A DNA stretch of 39,908 bases from Elysia marginata (GCA_019649035.1 BMAT01011149.1:60377-100284); one strand, 5' to 3'. Counted from the stretch's first letter, positions 22,013 to 33,007 are shown. Numbers and translations: made by a program. The notes: generated from the sequence alone by a model not told the origin.

Positions 22013-22301
22013 CGGAAATTTTTTTTATTTTCATAAAAGTAACCGTTCTACGTCCTTGGGAAACATGTGGAAGGAAATGTCTTTACATTCTGTTTTGTTC
22101 CTTGCAATTTTGCAATTTATAGCACTGCAAAATTCCCCACCATTTCTAAATCTTGAACGGGATCTATGGACTTCACCTCTTCCCGCAACTTCCATGTTTG
22201 TAAACACTCATGCCTCTACCCTGTAATCACCAAGGGACGGTACTCTCATCCTTTCCTCACTCTACCCCTCGAGTGAGACATCTCTACTTAAATTATCTCT
22301 G

Positions 22302-23170
22302 TTTAAACTGCTGTGTTTCTTCCATCACCGAAGACTAAGGTTCTCAGGTACTCGAACTGGTCTCTCTGTTTTAGTTTGACACCATTAATAGCAGTGATTG
22401 TTTAGCCTGCCTGGTTCCGACTGACATCATAACTTCAGTCATTTTATTATATAGTTCAAGCCATTTCCTTCTGCTTTCTTTTTCAGCGACGTTGAAAAGC
22501 CGTCTTGGTTTCTGCCGCGTCATCAGCTTATCTTATGTTCTTTATGTTGTTTCCTCCAACTTAATTTCGCTTTCTGGATGTCCTTTGTGTTTCCTCTTAA
22601 TCATTCCAATATACACACAAACCTGTCTGACAGCTCGTTTTATATGTTTTGAAAAGTACGTACCTATACATTATATTAACTCGCACTGCCTCTCTTTTTT
22701 TCACAATATATGTTTTTATTATTCGTAACAATTTTTCATCTCCTTTCAACGCCACGAGTTATTTAGTTATTTCATACTGACGTCCTCTGTTGAACGCTTA
22801 GGTAGCCAAAAGTGCATAGATACAAATCTTATAGTGTTTCCAAAGCGCTTTTTATTGAAGCTCGCACGATGCATCTGCTGTTCCCGTTACCTCAACAAAA
22901 AGACACTGGACAGTTGTTCCTCAATTTTAGTCTTTAATGCGACTCGCATCATGGTTTTTCTGGAAAGTATTTTGGTGATACGTCTCATGAGACGTGGTTC
23001 TACTTGTTCTGATTCTGGTGCCTCTAATTTCTTTGTCAATGCTGTGAATACAGATCTGGAATTGTTGGATGGAAAATGCACAATGTCGAAAATTTCGTTG
23101 AGTAGCGATGTGACTTCATTAACTCCTTAGTCGTCACGTATTTCAATCGGTACCGGTCTCTGTGGTAAAT
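22302..23170 (-). pseudogene. LINE reverse transcriptase core, heavily decayed
   Basis: The upstream part of the split LINE covers the RT fingers through palm. At the catalytic site the reading is NIR-stop-ADD: the expected tyrosine codon has become TAA while both aspartates remain (22517-22525). At least several stops and frame changes separate the recognisable blocks, but spacing between blocks is close to that expected for the family, so decay was mainly by point mutation and small indels without large deletion. The endonuclease domain that should precede it was not recognised beyond 23170. Confidence 0.78.
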
Positions 23171-23682
23171 ATTACGTAACTGTAAAATGAAGGAAATAAT
23201 CGAGATTCTGAAAAGTGGTGACATAAAAGTTTTGGTGGCTTTCCCTTGCCTGTCTTTACATACTTTTTCTTTCCTAACTCATGCGTTAAATAAATACCTG
23301 ACTATGAGCACTGCAATATTTGTTAGACCAAAAAGTTGCCTTGCGTCCATGCCTTCAACATTTGATAAGATAATTAAACCTTCACTTGTTTCACAGGTCA
23401 TAGTGCGCTTTCTTATGCAAGCATATATTATAATTAGTACATTTTACCCAGGTTACCACATGCAGTACTTCCTACGGGGTGCAAAGTAACAAAACATTCT
23501 TTATGAATTTACGGAAGTTTCGCTCATACTCATACTTAAGTCTTAACCACGCCCTTGTTGGATCCTCCATTCTTAGTAATGGCAGTCTAATAATACATGT
23601 GATTTCGCAAAAGCAAAGGAAGACAGATAAAACCCACAGAGAGCAAATTACCCCTTGGAATTATTTGGAGACATACCCCCCT
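23171..23682. other. Unassigned sequence upstream of the LINE RT
   Basis: If the LINE were full length, its endonuclease would lie here on the minus strand. I could not recognise it, so the element is probably 5'-truncated near 23170. A 100-codon plus-strand frame (23187-23489) shows no motif. Confidence 0.4.
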
Positions 23683-23728
23683 CTCTCTCCCTCACACACA
23701 CATACACCATCACACGCACATACATGTA
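23683..23728. repeat. CT then CA microsatellite
   Basis: A short CTCTCTCT block is followed by CACACA-type repeats. Confidence 0.75.
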
Positions 23729-24745
23729 TTGAAGCTAGGTGGATATTGTTCGGACTTGCACTGAGGCAAGAACAAAGCACGCCTGTCTGATGAAGAGCAA
23801 TGCTATTCTATTATAGACAAAACAACAAACGACCTAGACGTAGACCGTCATAAAGCTTCAAGTCAATTTGTATAATGAATTTTGAAGATGGAGACATAAA
23901 ATTGGATTAATTCTCAGAACTACCCCTACATGCCTTACGAGGTCGTAAAGGATCGACCAAAGTACATAAGCTAGCCTTTGTAGATTAAGAAATTGGTCTC
24001 ACTGATTTTCTACGCCAAGCCGTTCACAAGATGTTCCTCCTAACTTTGAAAACAAAGAATTATAAAGATTTCACTGACAATTGTTACCATTTTGAACCAA
24101 AAAAAAAGAAAATAAATTGACTTCCCGTCAACACTACAAAACTTTTTAATGCGGACACTTTGGTACAAGCAAAGAGGTAGACATACAGGTGCGAAATTTT
24201 TTTTCAGTATCGAAGCAGCTGTTCTCGTTATAAATGATCAACTGACCTGGTCGATAACAGACTGAAAAGGGGATACCTGCAAGGCCAAGTTTTTAAGACA
24301 TCATTTTAAGTCGGAACTGCAAAGGAAACGAAAACCGGGCTGAAATGTCGTGCCTCCGGTCTAACGACACTGCTAGCCACTGGCGGTGAACTAAAGAAAC
24401 AGTTCTAATTTTTTCCTCCGATCTCTACAACTGCAGCAGGTGCGCTTCCTACCCTTTGCTCTCGTATTCTTAAATTGACTTATTTTTTGTGTGTTTTTTT
24501 CCCTAACGGTTATTGCCATCTTCAGAACCAGTTTGTCGTATAAAAACATCTAGTCTCAAATTAGCTTAGCCTTTGTTCAAACGGTACATAGTTCTGTATG
24601 TAAAACATCGAAAATAATCAATGCTTAGCTAGGCTATCATGTTTTAACATTACATGCACTATCTTAAGTACAAACAAGTTAAGTAGTGATCTTCTTTCTC
24701 TCTCATGTCTGAGCTGTCAAAGGTATACTCCTGCTTGTTTGCTCT
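23729..24745. other. Unassigned sequence
   Basis: No gene, RNA or paired repeat is supported. Confidence 0.5.
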
Positions 24746-25036
24746 TTAGCTAAGGTGTCGGGGAAAAGTACCATGTGAGGATAGTGTCCATCCAAACAAA
24801 TAGTAATGTTTGTTCCTGCTGGTTTTATATGGTCTCAGGAAAGCCTGTGCACTGTTTCCAAAAAGGACACCTAATAGTTGATTGAATAAGTAGGGCGGTA
24901 TCATCATTAGCCATGCAAACAGAAATATAAGCACAGGCCAAACGACAACAATGCTTAGAGGACAATTAGAAGGAAGAACAGCCCGAGGGCGTCTATCCAA
25001 TAGGCTGATCAGAAACGCCTGAAACTTAAATCAGAG
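24746..25036 (-). CDS. Unidentified hydrophobic open frame
   Basis: On the minus strand a frame with no ATG near its start is open after a consensus-like splice acceptor (TTTAAGTTTCAG, ending at 25031). It encodes about 95 residues. Residues roughly 20-55 form a strongly hydrophobic segment, SIVVVWPVLIFLFAWLMM, followed by IPPYLF, plausible as one membrane span. No clear splice donor or family motif was found. AT-rich DNA makes hydrophobic frames by chance easily, so confidence is low. Confidence 0.15.
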
Positions 25037-28000
25037 ATAGGACCAAATAGAGATGCTAAAATGACAGCAGCGCCAGCTCGGATTGCGCGGAGTTGGAAAT
25101 AAGTGGCAGGTGATCAACATATTATAATTATTTGCCACAAAAAATACGGACAATTAATAACATTATACATGTAAACAACCCAAGACCAGTTGTCAAATAC
25201 TCAGTATTTGAATTTTTGTTGAAATCAGAGTTATGCCTCTTACATGCTTCTTGGTGTTGAGGTAAGCATGTACGGATAAACTGCGACTTTAAACAGAAGT
25301 TCTTGAAAGGCTTCATTATTTCATGTTATAATGACAAGAAGGAAAAATGAGGTTATTCTTGAGTTTCTCTGAAAATTGAAAAATGCATACACTTATCTCT
25401 GGAAAACTCGCTCTCCAATTCTTAAGCGAGATTTGCAAAGCGGGGAAGATGGAGGATGAAGGGGAGAGAGCGGTGTCGATTACTCTTAACTTTATTAAAA
25501 ATCTTGTGCTTATATTTTATTACTGAAATTTTATATATGAAAAAAGTATTTAGTGATACACAACATTGTTCTCATCTAAGATTCGTTCCGTTTCTATTTC
25601 TATTTGCTGTACATCCAGCTACATGACTGAGCTCTGAATGTCTATGGTTCGCTCATGAGATAACTTAACCAACATGGAATTTTCTGATATAATGCAGATC
25701 AATATCATCTTCAATTTTTTTTTCAACCGTTTATACTCGGTAAATTTAATTTTTTCCATTTTTTCCTCTTTCATAATCACCATTAATAAAGAAGAACAAC
25801 AAAAAAAAAACCAACAATATCTTGTTTTGCAAAAACAAAAACAGCAACAACAAAAACCAATGAGACAGTTATTATTGTTTATAGATCAATTCTTCAATGG
25901 CTTTGCGATGTACAGACCAGGGTGCTTGTAAATTCTCTGATGTGAATGCTCTGAAAGTGGCGCATTCTTCGAGCATCGTATGGCCACATTACGATCTTGT
26001 AAGCCCATTAGGTGTAGCGGCCAGGGAGCATTCAGTTTTTTGTCATTACATCCACACTTGCAAATGTGCACCACTGAGAAAATGTTAAGAAAGCAATCAG
26101 CTTAAAGAAAAAAGATATCAATCAGATTAGATATTTTTGTTCAGATTTTTATATAAGTTAATCTTGTCAACTTTTTGAACTAATCTTCGATCTCTAGGGT
26201 GGCAATGTCCTATGGGAATTGATAATTTCTTAAATTCCCTACATCAATGTAAGTGTTTGTCATAATATTTGTTCTTTTATCATCCCAGTACTGCATGTTT
26301 ATTGTATTCACAGATCACTGAATTAGAATAATGAGATGAATCAGAGTTTTACATGATAGCAACGACCCTCTATTTCCGCCATTTCTTATAAAGATTAGCT
26401 TTATAGTAAATATCTTTCGGTGTTGTGTAACTTTTTGCACTCCTTTATTTTTTTTTGACTTTTTTAATTTGTAAAAATTGCAATAAATCGATGACATTTT
26501 CCAAAAAAGCATTGCTCTGTGCTATTACGCAACTACCTGGTACGCGAAATTGATAAGTAGTCTTCAAAATTAACTTAACAGTATTAAAGTAAAACAGAGA
26601 TCAGAATGCTAGCCTCAAGGAATGGGTTATTTAGAAGATAGTCTAAGATTGTAAAGATATGGAAGATTATCAGGAATCTAGGACAATATGGAGACTCAAT
26701 AGGCAATTTGGTTGGTGGCGTGTACTGTACATTAAGATACAAAGGCGAGAATGAGGGCGGAGCTGCTGTTAAGTATTAATCCATTATACTATTGTCTTTT
26801 CATTTGAGTTTGCAGCTGATTCCACTTCAGGCTATGGACTTTTTAAACGCAATCTTAAAATTATTAAATTGGTCGCTGCGCTTATATTGAAGCAATTTTC
26901 TATTCAAGTAGTAAAGGTAATAGTCCTGCAACCTGAGAAAGATGTCTGGTATTAACGCAAAATACTAGTACCTGCTGTGATAGAAAATACTCCAACAGAT
27001 CATTTTGTTTTCAAGAAACTGGCAATGAGGCAGGCAAAGCCTAATGCTCTAAGGATAAAGCAGAAACAACATGATACGCAGAGCCTATAATGGACAAAAA
27101 TGACGCCCAAATCCTAAGCTAAATCTAGGCCTGGTACAGACTCGCTTCAATATATCCTCTAAATGTAGTTGTAAAATGTAGCCAAATATCATGTTGTATA
27201 ATTGTAAACCAGACAATTTTATCGAAAATAAAGAATACAATACTCATTAATCACTCTAATTCTTTGCAAATCTTTGAAAAATAAACCTCTGGACTGTTTT
27301 AACCACCATTATTTAAAATTATTTAAATGGTATCTTTTTTCTGTGGGTTTTTATTTTTTCCTTAACTTTCTCAAGCTGTTTTCTTGGTTTCGATAAGGTA
27401 TTTATAAACTTGTCAATAAAGGCACTAAATAGTTATATCCACACGAGAATGTACTGTGGTTCCCATTGAATCATCTACGAAACATTCTTTGGTTTTTGAA
27501 TTTTCTTAAGAGCAGATTGACAAACATGGTAAAAGCACACAGCAAGAAATTTAATACTTAACAAGCTTGCACTCCCATTCACTTGAATGCATGGATAGGG
27601 TGCAGTGTATATATCATTATATGACATTCTTTTACATATGAACTAAACATGCAAGTAAATAATCAAGAATGAAACATAATTACAGGCAGCGAAATATCTT
27701 GTCGGTGTGATAGAGTGATGCGCTTTAAATGTTACTCCTTTGTGGGTTTAGATGGCAATTATGTTGGAAATAGACTGTCGGGAAACCTATGTAAAGCCCT
27801 TATAGCCATTTGAGACGATTAGATGTATGTAACACATAAAAACATATGCATTTCAACTTCGTTTGCTCTATTTTCAGTATTGCCTTTATTTATTTCATTT
27901 ATAATAAATTTTTCTGTCGAATGCGTAAATCCGCACTGTATTCGTATGTAATCTTGGACCTGTAACATTTACCACACACACTTTTTTTTATCTTACTTAA

Positions 28001-28405
28001 AGGCACAGCTCTAAGAGTTGTCGTGTTGCTATTTTATTTTGTCCTTTGATTGAGTGTAACAAGACCCGGATATAAAAGCTTGTGTCATCTTCACCTTCGA
28101 AATGAGGTCTCCGACCCAGACCTCACTTTAGTTCATTTGTGTAATTATTTCTGGACAGCACCAATGCAGACAGCTTTCGTGAGCGCAGACACTGAGGAAT
28201 AGATTAGATCAAGACAAAATGTCCATTATCTCGTCCATCATTTTCATTTGGATTTGAAAATTGCGTGTTTTCATAAAAGTGTATTATTTCAGTGCAAAGT
28301 TAAACGCGGCAAGTTTCAAGAGGTTTTTTTTAATAGACAGACTTAATATATCATGCACGTTGATTGTAATCCTCGTCTAGACATACTTCATAATTATTCA
28401 GGACA
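25037..28405. other. AT-rich desert, no gene recognised
   Basis: This is 3.4 kb with no supported gene, RNA or repeat beyond short A/T runs. An imperfect palindrome (ACCATTATTTAAA and its near-complement) lies at about 27302-27328. The frame at 25674-25931 passes through A-rich simple sequence. Confidence 0.55.
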
Positions 28406-28409
28406 NNNN
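28406..28409. other. Assembly gap (4 N)
   Basis: Four N bases just before a C run and an A-rich CAA repeat, probably an unresolved homopolymer. Confidence 0.98.
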
Positions 28410-28495
28410 CCAAAAACACCCCCCTATAAAAAAAACAACAACAACAACAAAAAACAAAAAAACAACAACCGAAATTTCGTGCATAGTAAAAAAAA
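28410..28495. repeat. A-rich / (CAA)n low-complexity tract
   Basis: Poly-A with CAA repeats. Minus-strand frames through it encode only F/C strings. Confidence 0.8.
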
Positions 28496-28930
28496 CCGTT
28501 AAGAATTGAAATCTGTAACGCTTGTCTATACATTATTTTCATGTATACGGTAAAAGAAAGACTTGTGACCCAACCGAGTGCACACTGGAAATAGAAACTG
28601 GTTTTATTCAAGACAGTTTTTCTGCCAGTGGAAATAAACTTAAGTTTTCCACATTAAATAGGGAATGCGAGAGGTTAAAAAACTGCCCGAAGTACCGCAT
28701 CTCCGGGAGTGTTGTATCTCGATGTCGATCTTGACACGTCTTGGTAAGAAACCCCCAAAAAACGAGAACTTCATGGAACAAAATGTTAAGAAGAAAGTTT
28801 CCTCGTAAGATCCAGCGATTAGAAACCAAGGACATTTGCGAAAACGTACGTACGCCAGAATGATAACATAGAAGTTGGAAACAAAAAGACAGGACAGAGG
28901 AAACCAAGATAGCTTAACCCACGAGTCCTC

Positions 28931-29027
28931 TTTCTCTCTATCTTGTTATCTTCACTTTCTCACTCACCCCCCCCCTCTCTCTCTCTCTGTCTCTCTCTTT
29001 CTTTTGCTCGCTCTCTCTCTGTCTCAA
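28931..29027. repeat. CT-rich pyrimidine tract
   Basis: CTCT repeats with an internal C run. Together with the AG tract at 29281-29356 it brackets about 250 bp of less AT-rich sequence. Confidence 0.85.
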
Positions 29028-29184
29028 TCTTAAAACATGCATCTAATCAAAACAAGAGCACACGGTCATGGACTCGCAAAGGCGCCATAAAAGTACAATT
29101 TTCCTGTGACATAAATCATTCCCTTACTATTGTCATGGTCAGATCCTCATTAACAAACGGGCACCGCTGCGCACTGATTCTTCA

Positions 29185-29314
29185 GTGAGACAAACCCCTC
29201 TCATTAGATCTCTATCACTTCAGCTGGTTGGCCCGGCGCGCTCGCTCACTCACCGTATACAGCTAGTACTGCTCACGTCGCGAGAGAAAACGAGAGAGAG
29301 AGAGAGGGAGAGAC

Positions 29315-29358
<44 letters not shown>

Positions 29359-29460
29359 GTAAAACTGCTCGCCCCCTCATGCTTCCCCGAATTCGCTCGA
29401 CCGTCATCTCTATCTTGTACCTCTCATCTCGACATCACAGAATGACTTGTATTGTCAGGC
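29185..29460. promoter_or_regulatory. CpG-richer patch (possible promoter)
   Basis: Sequence on both sides of the AG tract is the most CpG-dense part of the window (for example GGCCCGGCGCGCTCGCTC near 29230 and GAATTCGCTCGACCG near 29388). In AT-rich animal genomes such patches can mark promoters. I see no TATA box, no first exon and no conserved coding sequence attached, so the regulatory reading is only a hint. Confidence 0.15.
29281..29356. repeat. (AG)n microsatellite
   Basis: AG dinucleotides with a few GGG and CAG interruptions. Open frames through it are R/E strings. Confidence 0.92.
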
Positions 29461-31440
29461 GGCGCACATCATTCACCAGATTCTACCATTGAAGCTATTC
29501 GGCGATCTTATTTTCAGGTCGTAATTTGTTTGAGTTCCATCAAGAGCAGGGAACCCTCTGAAATCTTGGCAAATCGTCCAAAGTCAATTAGTCATCTGTA
29601 AATTTATACAAACACAGTTGTTTTGACGGCAATCTCTGCAAATCGTTCCGAAAAATTCGACCTGGAATAGTGTGAACAACGTTATTGATTCATTCCTTTC
29701 GAACTTGTACTTTGTATAAATATTTACTAAATTTGAAGCCCCGATTCGTTTAATTAGATTTTTAGCAGAATTTTGGTGACGTATACCGTCTGTTTGGAGT
29801 ACAAATAATAAAATGAAAGACAGACATGCGCTTTTGCTGTAAGATGGATAGAAGATCAAATTGTGTATGCGGAGCTGGTTTTTTCAACTAGAGAGGCGAA
29901 GTTACCAAATTGCCTTTGTGAAGCGGTGTTTTAAAAGTTATTGAAGATCATCAATGTCTTGAACTCCAGTCCCATCTGAGTACTTAAATAACTCTTCTTA
30001 AAAGCAAGGAACTTTTGTGAAAGACAGAAACATACCAGAAACCCCAAGGCGAGAAACGAACTGGTAAGCTGAAATACATAACATTTTTGAGGAAAATTAT
30101 TTACTTTATTAGGAAAGCGATAAAGCAAATTTACCATAAGCTAAGTACAAGTTTGTGCTCACAAGAAAGCAATGCACTTAAGCTTTTAAATTACTCAAAG
30201 GCAATCAGAGAGAATTAGGTGTACGTCACTTAGGCTAGTTTTGAGTTCAAGCTCTTAAACTCTTAAAGTTTGATTAGGAAACAAAGCATTTTTATTTGTT
30301 TTAAAATGAAATATATGAGACCCTTGAAAAGCAAGAGTCTGCTATTACTTTTTTCAGCGTCTTATAGAGCGTAAAACACGTATTTAAAACCTGTAATCGC
30401 TTAACATGTCAATATTCTCTCTTCGGTATGATTTTACCAATTTATTTACCTGTATGAAAGGCAGTTGAAAGCGGTTGTCCTCATCGTCTGACTTTTTTTA
30501 TTTTAACTATTTCTTTTGACAGTTAAGGATACAACTTGTAAATTATAGTTTATATTATTAGTTTCGCTTTCCAGTCAAAAACAAATGGGATCTTATCCCC
30601 CCAGACAGCAAACTGGAACAGTGGAAGTTATTTTGCAACTAATCCAGACAGTCGGGTTTAGTTTCAGAGTCCGTTTAACTATTAAAGTACATCTTAAAAA
30701 ACAAACAGTGCGTTTTTAGAGTTTCAGCGTTAAAATCTTGTACCTAAACAAAGCTAATACTGTCAGAGAAAGGTAATTATTTGCTAATGGTTTTTCAAAT
30801 TAATTAGAAAATGTTATGTAGAAACTAACATAAATAGGGCTAAAATTTTCAATTGGAGTTTTGTAAATTCTGGTATTGTAGAATATGTTACGTTGTAAAG
30901 ACATCATTGATCACTGAAGTTAACTTAAAGTTGTTTTTTTTTCTATAATTCTATTCGATTTGTGCAACAGAAAGTCACAAACAATGTTCAAATAATAATT
31001 GTTGCGAAACTGAAAATTCAACAGTTAAAATAACATTAAGTTTTGATTCACAACAATTAACCACTTCAGTTTGAAAAGTCATTTTTTGATTTATTTTACA
31101 GGCATCAAATCTATATGAAAAAATGTGAAAGAAGTAAAAAAAAGCTCGTTAGTAAAACTAAAACTAAAAAACCTTAATGAAAAAAAGCAAACGAGTTTTA
31201 CATATATAAGAACGAGACAAAGACACTGTTAGCGCTGTCTTCCAAAACTGAAAAATTATTTGAACTATTTTTCGGCTAAAAAACTGTAACATAACTTTTT
31301 GCATTTCGAATTTGGTTGGACTGATGAAAAGTAACTGTAGTCAGTGATATTTGTGTTAGCTCCCCAACACCACCGTAATATTTTTCAGCCTAAGTTTTTA
31401 GAAAGTTGGCGATGAATGAAATTTTGAGTTTTGAGAAAGA
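29461..31440. other. AT-rich desert, no gene recognised
   Basis: About 2 kb with no supported gene, RNA or repeat. Small minus-strand frames at 29584-29859 and 29931-30137 lack motifs. Confidence 0.55.
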
Positions 31441-31445
31441 CAATA

Positions 31446-31660
31446 GAGACCTTTAGCACACGCACCGTGTCTCAATACGCGTACGTGAAAATCGGGAAAG
31501 CCGATTGAGAAACTATAAAAATAATGAAACCAGTTTCTAAAAATAGACCCACAGACGTTCTATTTTTAGAAACTGGTTTCATTATTTTTATAGTTTCTCA
31601 ATCGGCTTTCCCAATTTTCACGTACGCGTATTGAGACACGGTGCGTGTGCTAAAGGTCTC
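31446..31660. mobile_element. Foldback (snapback) MITE, 215 bp
   Basis: The left arm 31446-31547 and right arm 31559-31660 are exact reverse complements over 102 bp except for one C/T difference (31493). The loop between them is 11 nt. Both outer ends read GAGACCTTTAGCACACGC. TA at 31444-31445 and 31661-31662 fits a Tc1/mariner-type target duplication, and three further bases outside each TA are also complementary (CAA/TTG). It has no coding capacity. Near-identity of the arms points to recent formation or homogenisation. A single-arm relative lies at 6722-6838. Confidence 0.93.
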
Positions 31661-31670
31661 TATTGAATGG

Positions 31671-32311
31671 GGGCGTACCTCCAAAACGCGGAGTGTGCTC
31701 TTATGAACCTCCAAAACGCGGACTTTTCTGTCTGCCAAAACGCGCACATACAAGGCATGCCAAAGCGCGGACTAGATATTAGAGCAGTGAGAAACCGCAG
31801 TTGTGGCAAGACCAAAGTGGCTGAAGCCATCAAGCAGAAGGAAGCGTGTGTGAGAGACTTCAAGATGGGAACAATAACAATGGAACAATTTATTTATGTT
31901 ATTGGAAAAAGATGCTTCCCACTGTGCTGTAAATTTTTATCTGCAGCTTTTATGGACTATGATTTTCACTGTACAAACAAAAAAGATTAAAACTCGAAAC
32001 ATTTTTAACGCTGTAAATTTTTATCTGTAGCTTTTATGGACTATGATTTTTACTGTACAAGCAAAAAAGATTAAAACCTGAAACATTTTTAATGCAGCCC
32101 ACTTCGGTGAGACGATCTCAAGCCCGTAATAATGCAGAGAGGAAATGTTTCGGTAGCTAACAATATCGACATTGGTCACAAGAGTTCGAATGCAAAATCG
32201 ACCTTAAAAGTGCGCGTTTTGGCATGTCATGATGTGCGCGTTTTGACCATACGAACCTGTATTGTAATGAGAACAATGAGCTGAAAAAGTCCGCGTTTTG
32301 AACGTATGCCC
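31671..32311. mobile_element. Non-autonomous DNA transposon with mirrored motif arrays
   Basis: The ends form a 22-bp inverted repeat (GGGCGTACCTCC against GGGCATACGTTC, then AAAACGCGGA in both; three mismatches). TGG at 31668-31670 and 32312-32314 is a possible 3-bp target duplication. The motif CCAAAACGCG occurs at offsets 10, 40, 64 and 89 from the left end and, inverted, at offsets 10, 65 and 89 from the right end. Such subterminal arrays usually bind the transposase. A frame at 31667-31990 (107 codons) runs through the left array. Its second half (KTKVAEAIKQKEACVRDFKM) could be a coding relic but is not recognised. Confidence 0.78.
31926..32093. repeat. 84-bp tandem duplication
   Basis: GCTGTAAATTTTTATCTG starts at 31926 and again at 32010. 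The two 84-bp copies are about 94% identical and lie wholly inside the transposon at 31671-32311, so the duplication arose within the element. Confidence 0.92.
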
Positions 32312-32314
32312 TGG

Positions 32315-33007
32315 AGCATATATATTACGCGTTGAGGTTTTTGGTCTTCATGAATAAACAATTTCCAAGCAACAAGCTACACAGGACGATGGTTTAAAAC
32401 TTTTAGAAACGATATGGATGGTTTGGAAAGTGCCTCAAATTTGTTTCAAACAATTTTAAGCATGAAAACTTTTCGAGCGATTTACGTTATAAATCTACGT
32501 GAAAGATTTACATTATTTTTAGGTGCTTGTGTTCTAAAGATTGTTCATTAACTCATTTGTTTTTGTACGGTTTTTATTTCGGAATGAAATTCTTTACTTT
32601 GAATAAAGACAGGTTTTCAGCTTCCATTGCATGGTAAGGTAATTACTTCTAAATTACAGGCAGCAGCTGCTTTTGAAGCAAACTGATCTCTTCATCTTCT
32701 CGGAACGATTTTTGTCTAAAAATTAAAACAGACCGTAACCAAAGATAATACAGTAACATTTTACGCACAGTTCGGTTAGCATAATTATATACTATGTAGG
32801 AAATGCAAATGCAATCTTTACAGCCACACAACCACATGAAGTCATTTTTGTAATCTATTAGCTGTAATAGCTGTGATACATTTTTTCCGCAACAGTACGA
32901 TACAAATATAGATCTAGCTGATACATCGAGCTTCATACATTTTTATATTATTTTTTTTTTGTCATTCGTAAGCTTTTTTGTTGTATATGTAATGAAATAT
33001 TCAACGC
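32315..33007. other. AT-rich sequence, no gene recognised
   Basis: A minus-strand frame at 32649-32936 shows no recognisable motif. Nothing else is supported. Confidence 0.5.

Larger units (their letters stand above)
20663..22301. mobile_element. DNA transposon nested in the LINE
   Basis: The two ends are perfect 31-bp inverted repeats (20663-20693 and 22271-22301, starting CAGAGATAATTTAAGTAG). A second inverted patch lies further in, TCCCTTGGTCGTTACAGG at 20740-20757 against its partner at 22219-22236. TTTAAAC directly repeated at 20656-20662 and 22302-22308 is the target duplication. Total length is 1639 bp, including a 469-base assembly gap. The visible interior is AT-rich with no coding, so it is probably non-autonomous. 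A 7-bp duplication does not decide the superfamily. Confidence 0.85.
20140..23170 (-). mobile_element. Eroded LINE, split by a DNA transposon
   Basis: Minus-strand fragments follow the order of the endonuclease/reverse-transcriptase LINE protein widespread in invertebrates. They are: GVNEVTSLLNEIFD and SRSVFTALTKK (about 23000-23130), ITKIL..TMMRV (about 22930-22980), DLYLC and a decayed KAFDRVRHE region (about 22780-22830), LLRIIK and the GVRQGC region (about 22620-22720), then ADD of the YADD box (22517-22525). After these come TEVMMS (about 22421-22441), a GDGRNTA stretch (about 22310-22330), and beyond the inserted element LMYGCEPWTISKQKH (about 20490-20540), RALINIIRK (about 20370-20400) and MAAMKDTKE..KDMVAN (about 20145-20190). 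Stops and frame changes are frequent. It differs from the copy at 10.6-12.4 kb in every motif, so it is a separate family. Confidence 0.82.

Noticed and set aside
22834-23130. Plus-strand frame of 98 codons
   Set aside because: The minus strand here matches the LINE RT N-terminal motifs, so this frame is a shadow.
28943-29445. Two adjacent frames near the CpG-richer patch as a gene
   Set aside because: They run through CT and AG microsatellites, and the flanking residues show no domain.
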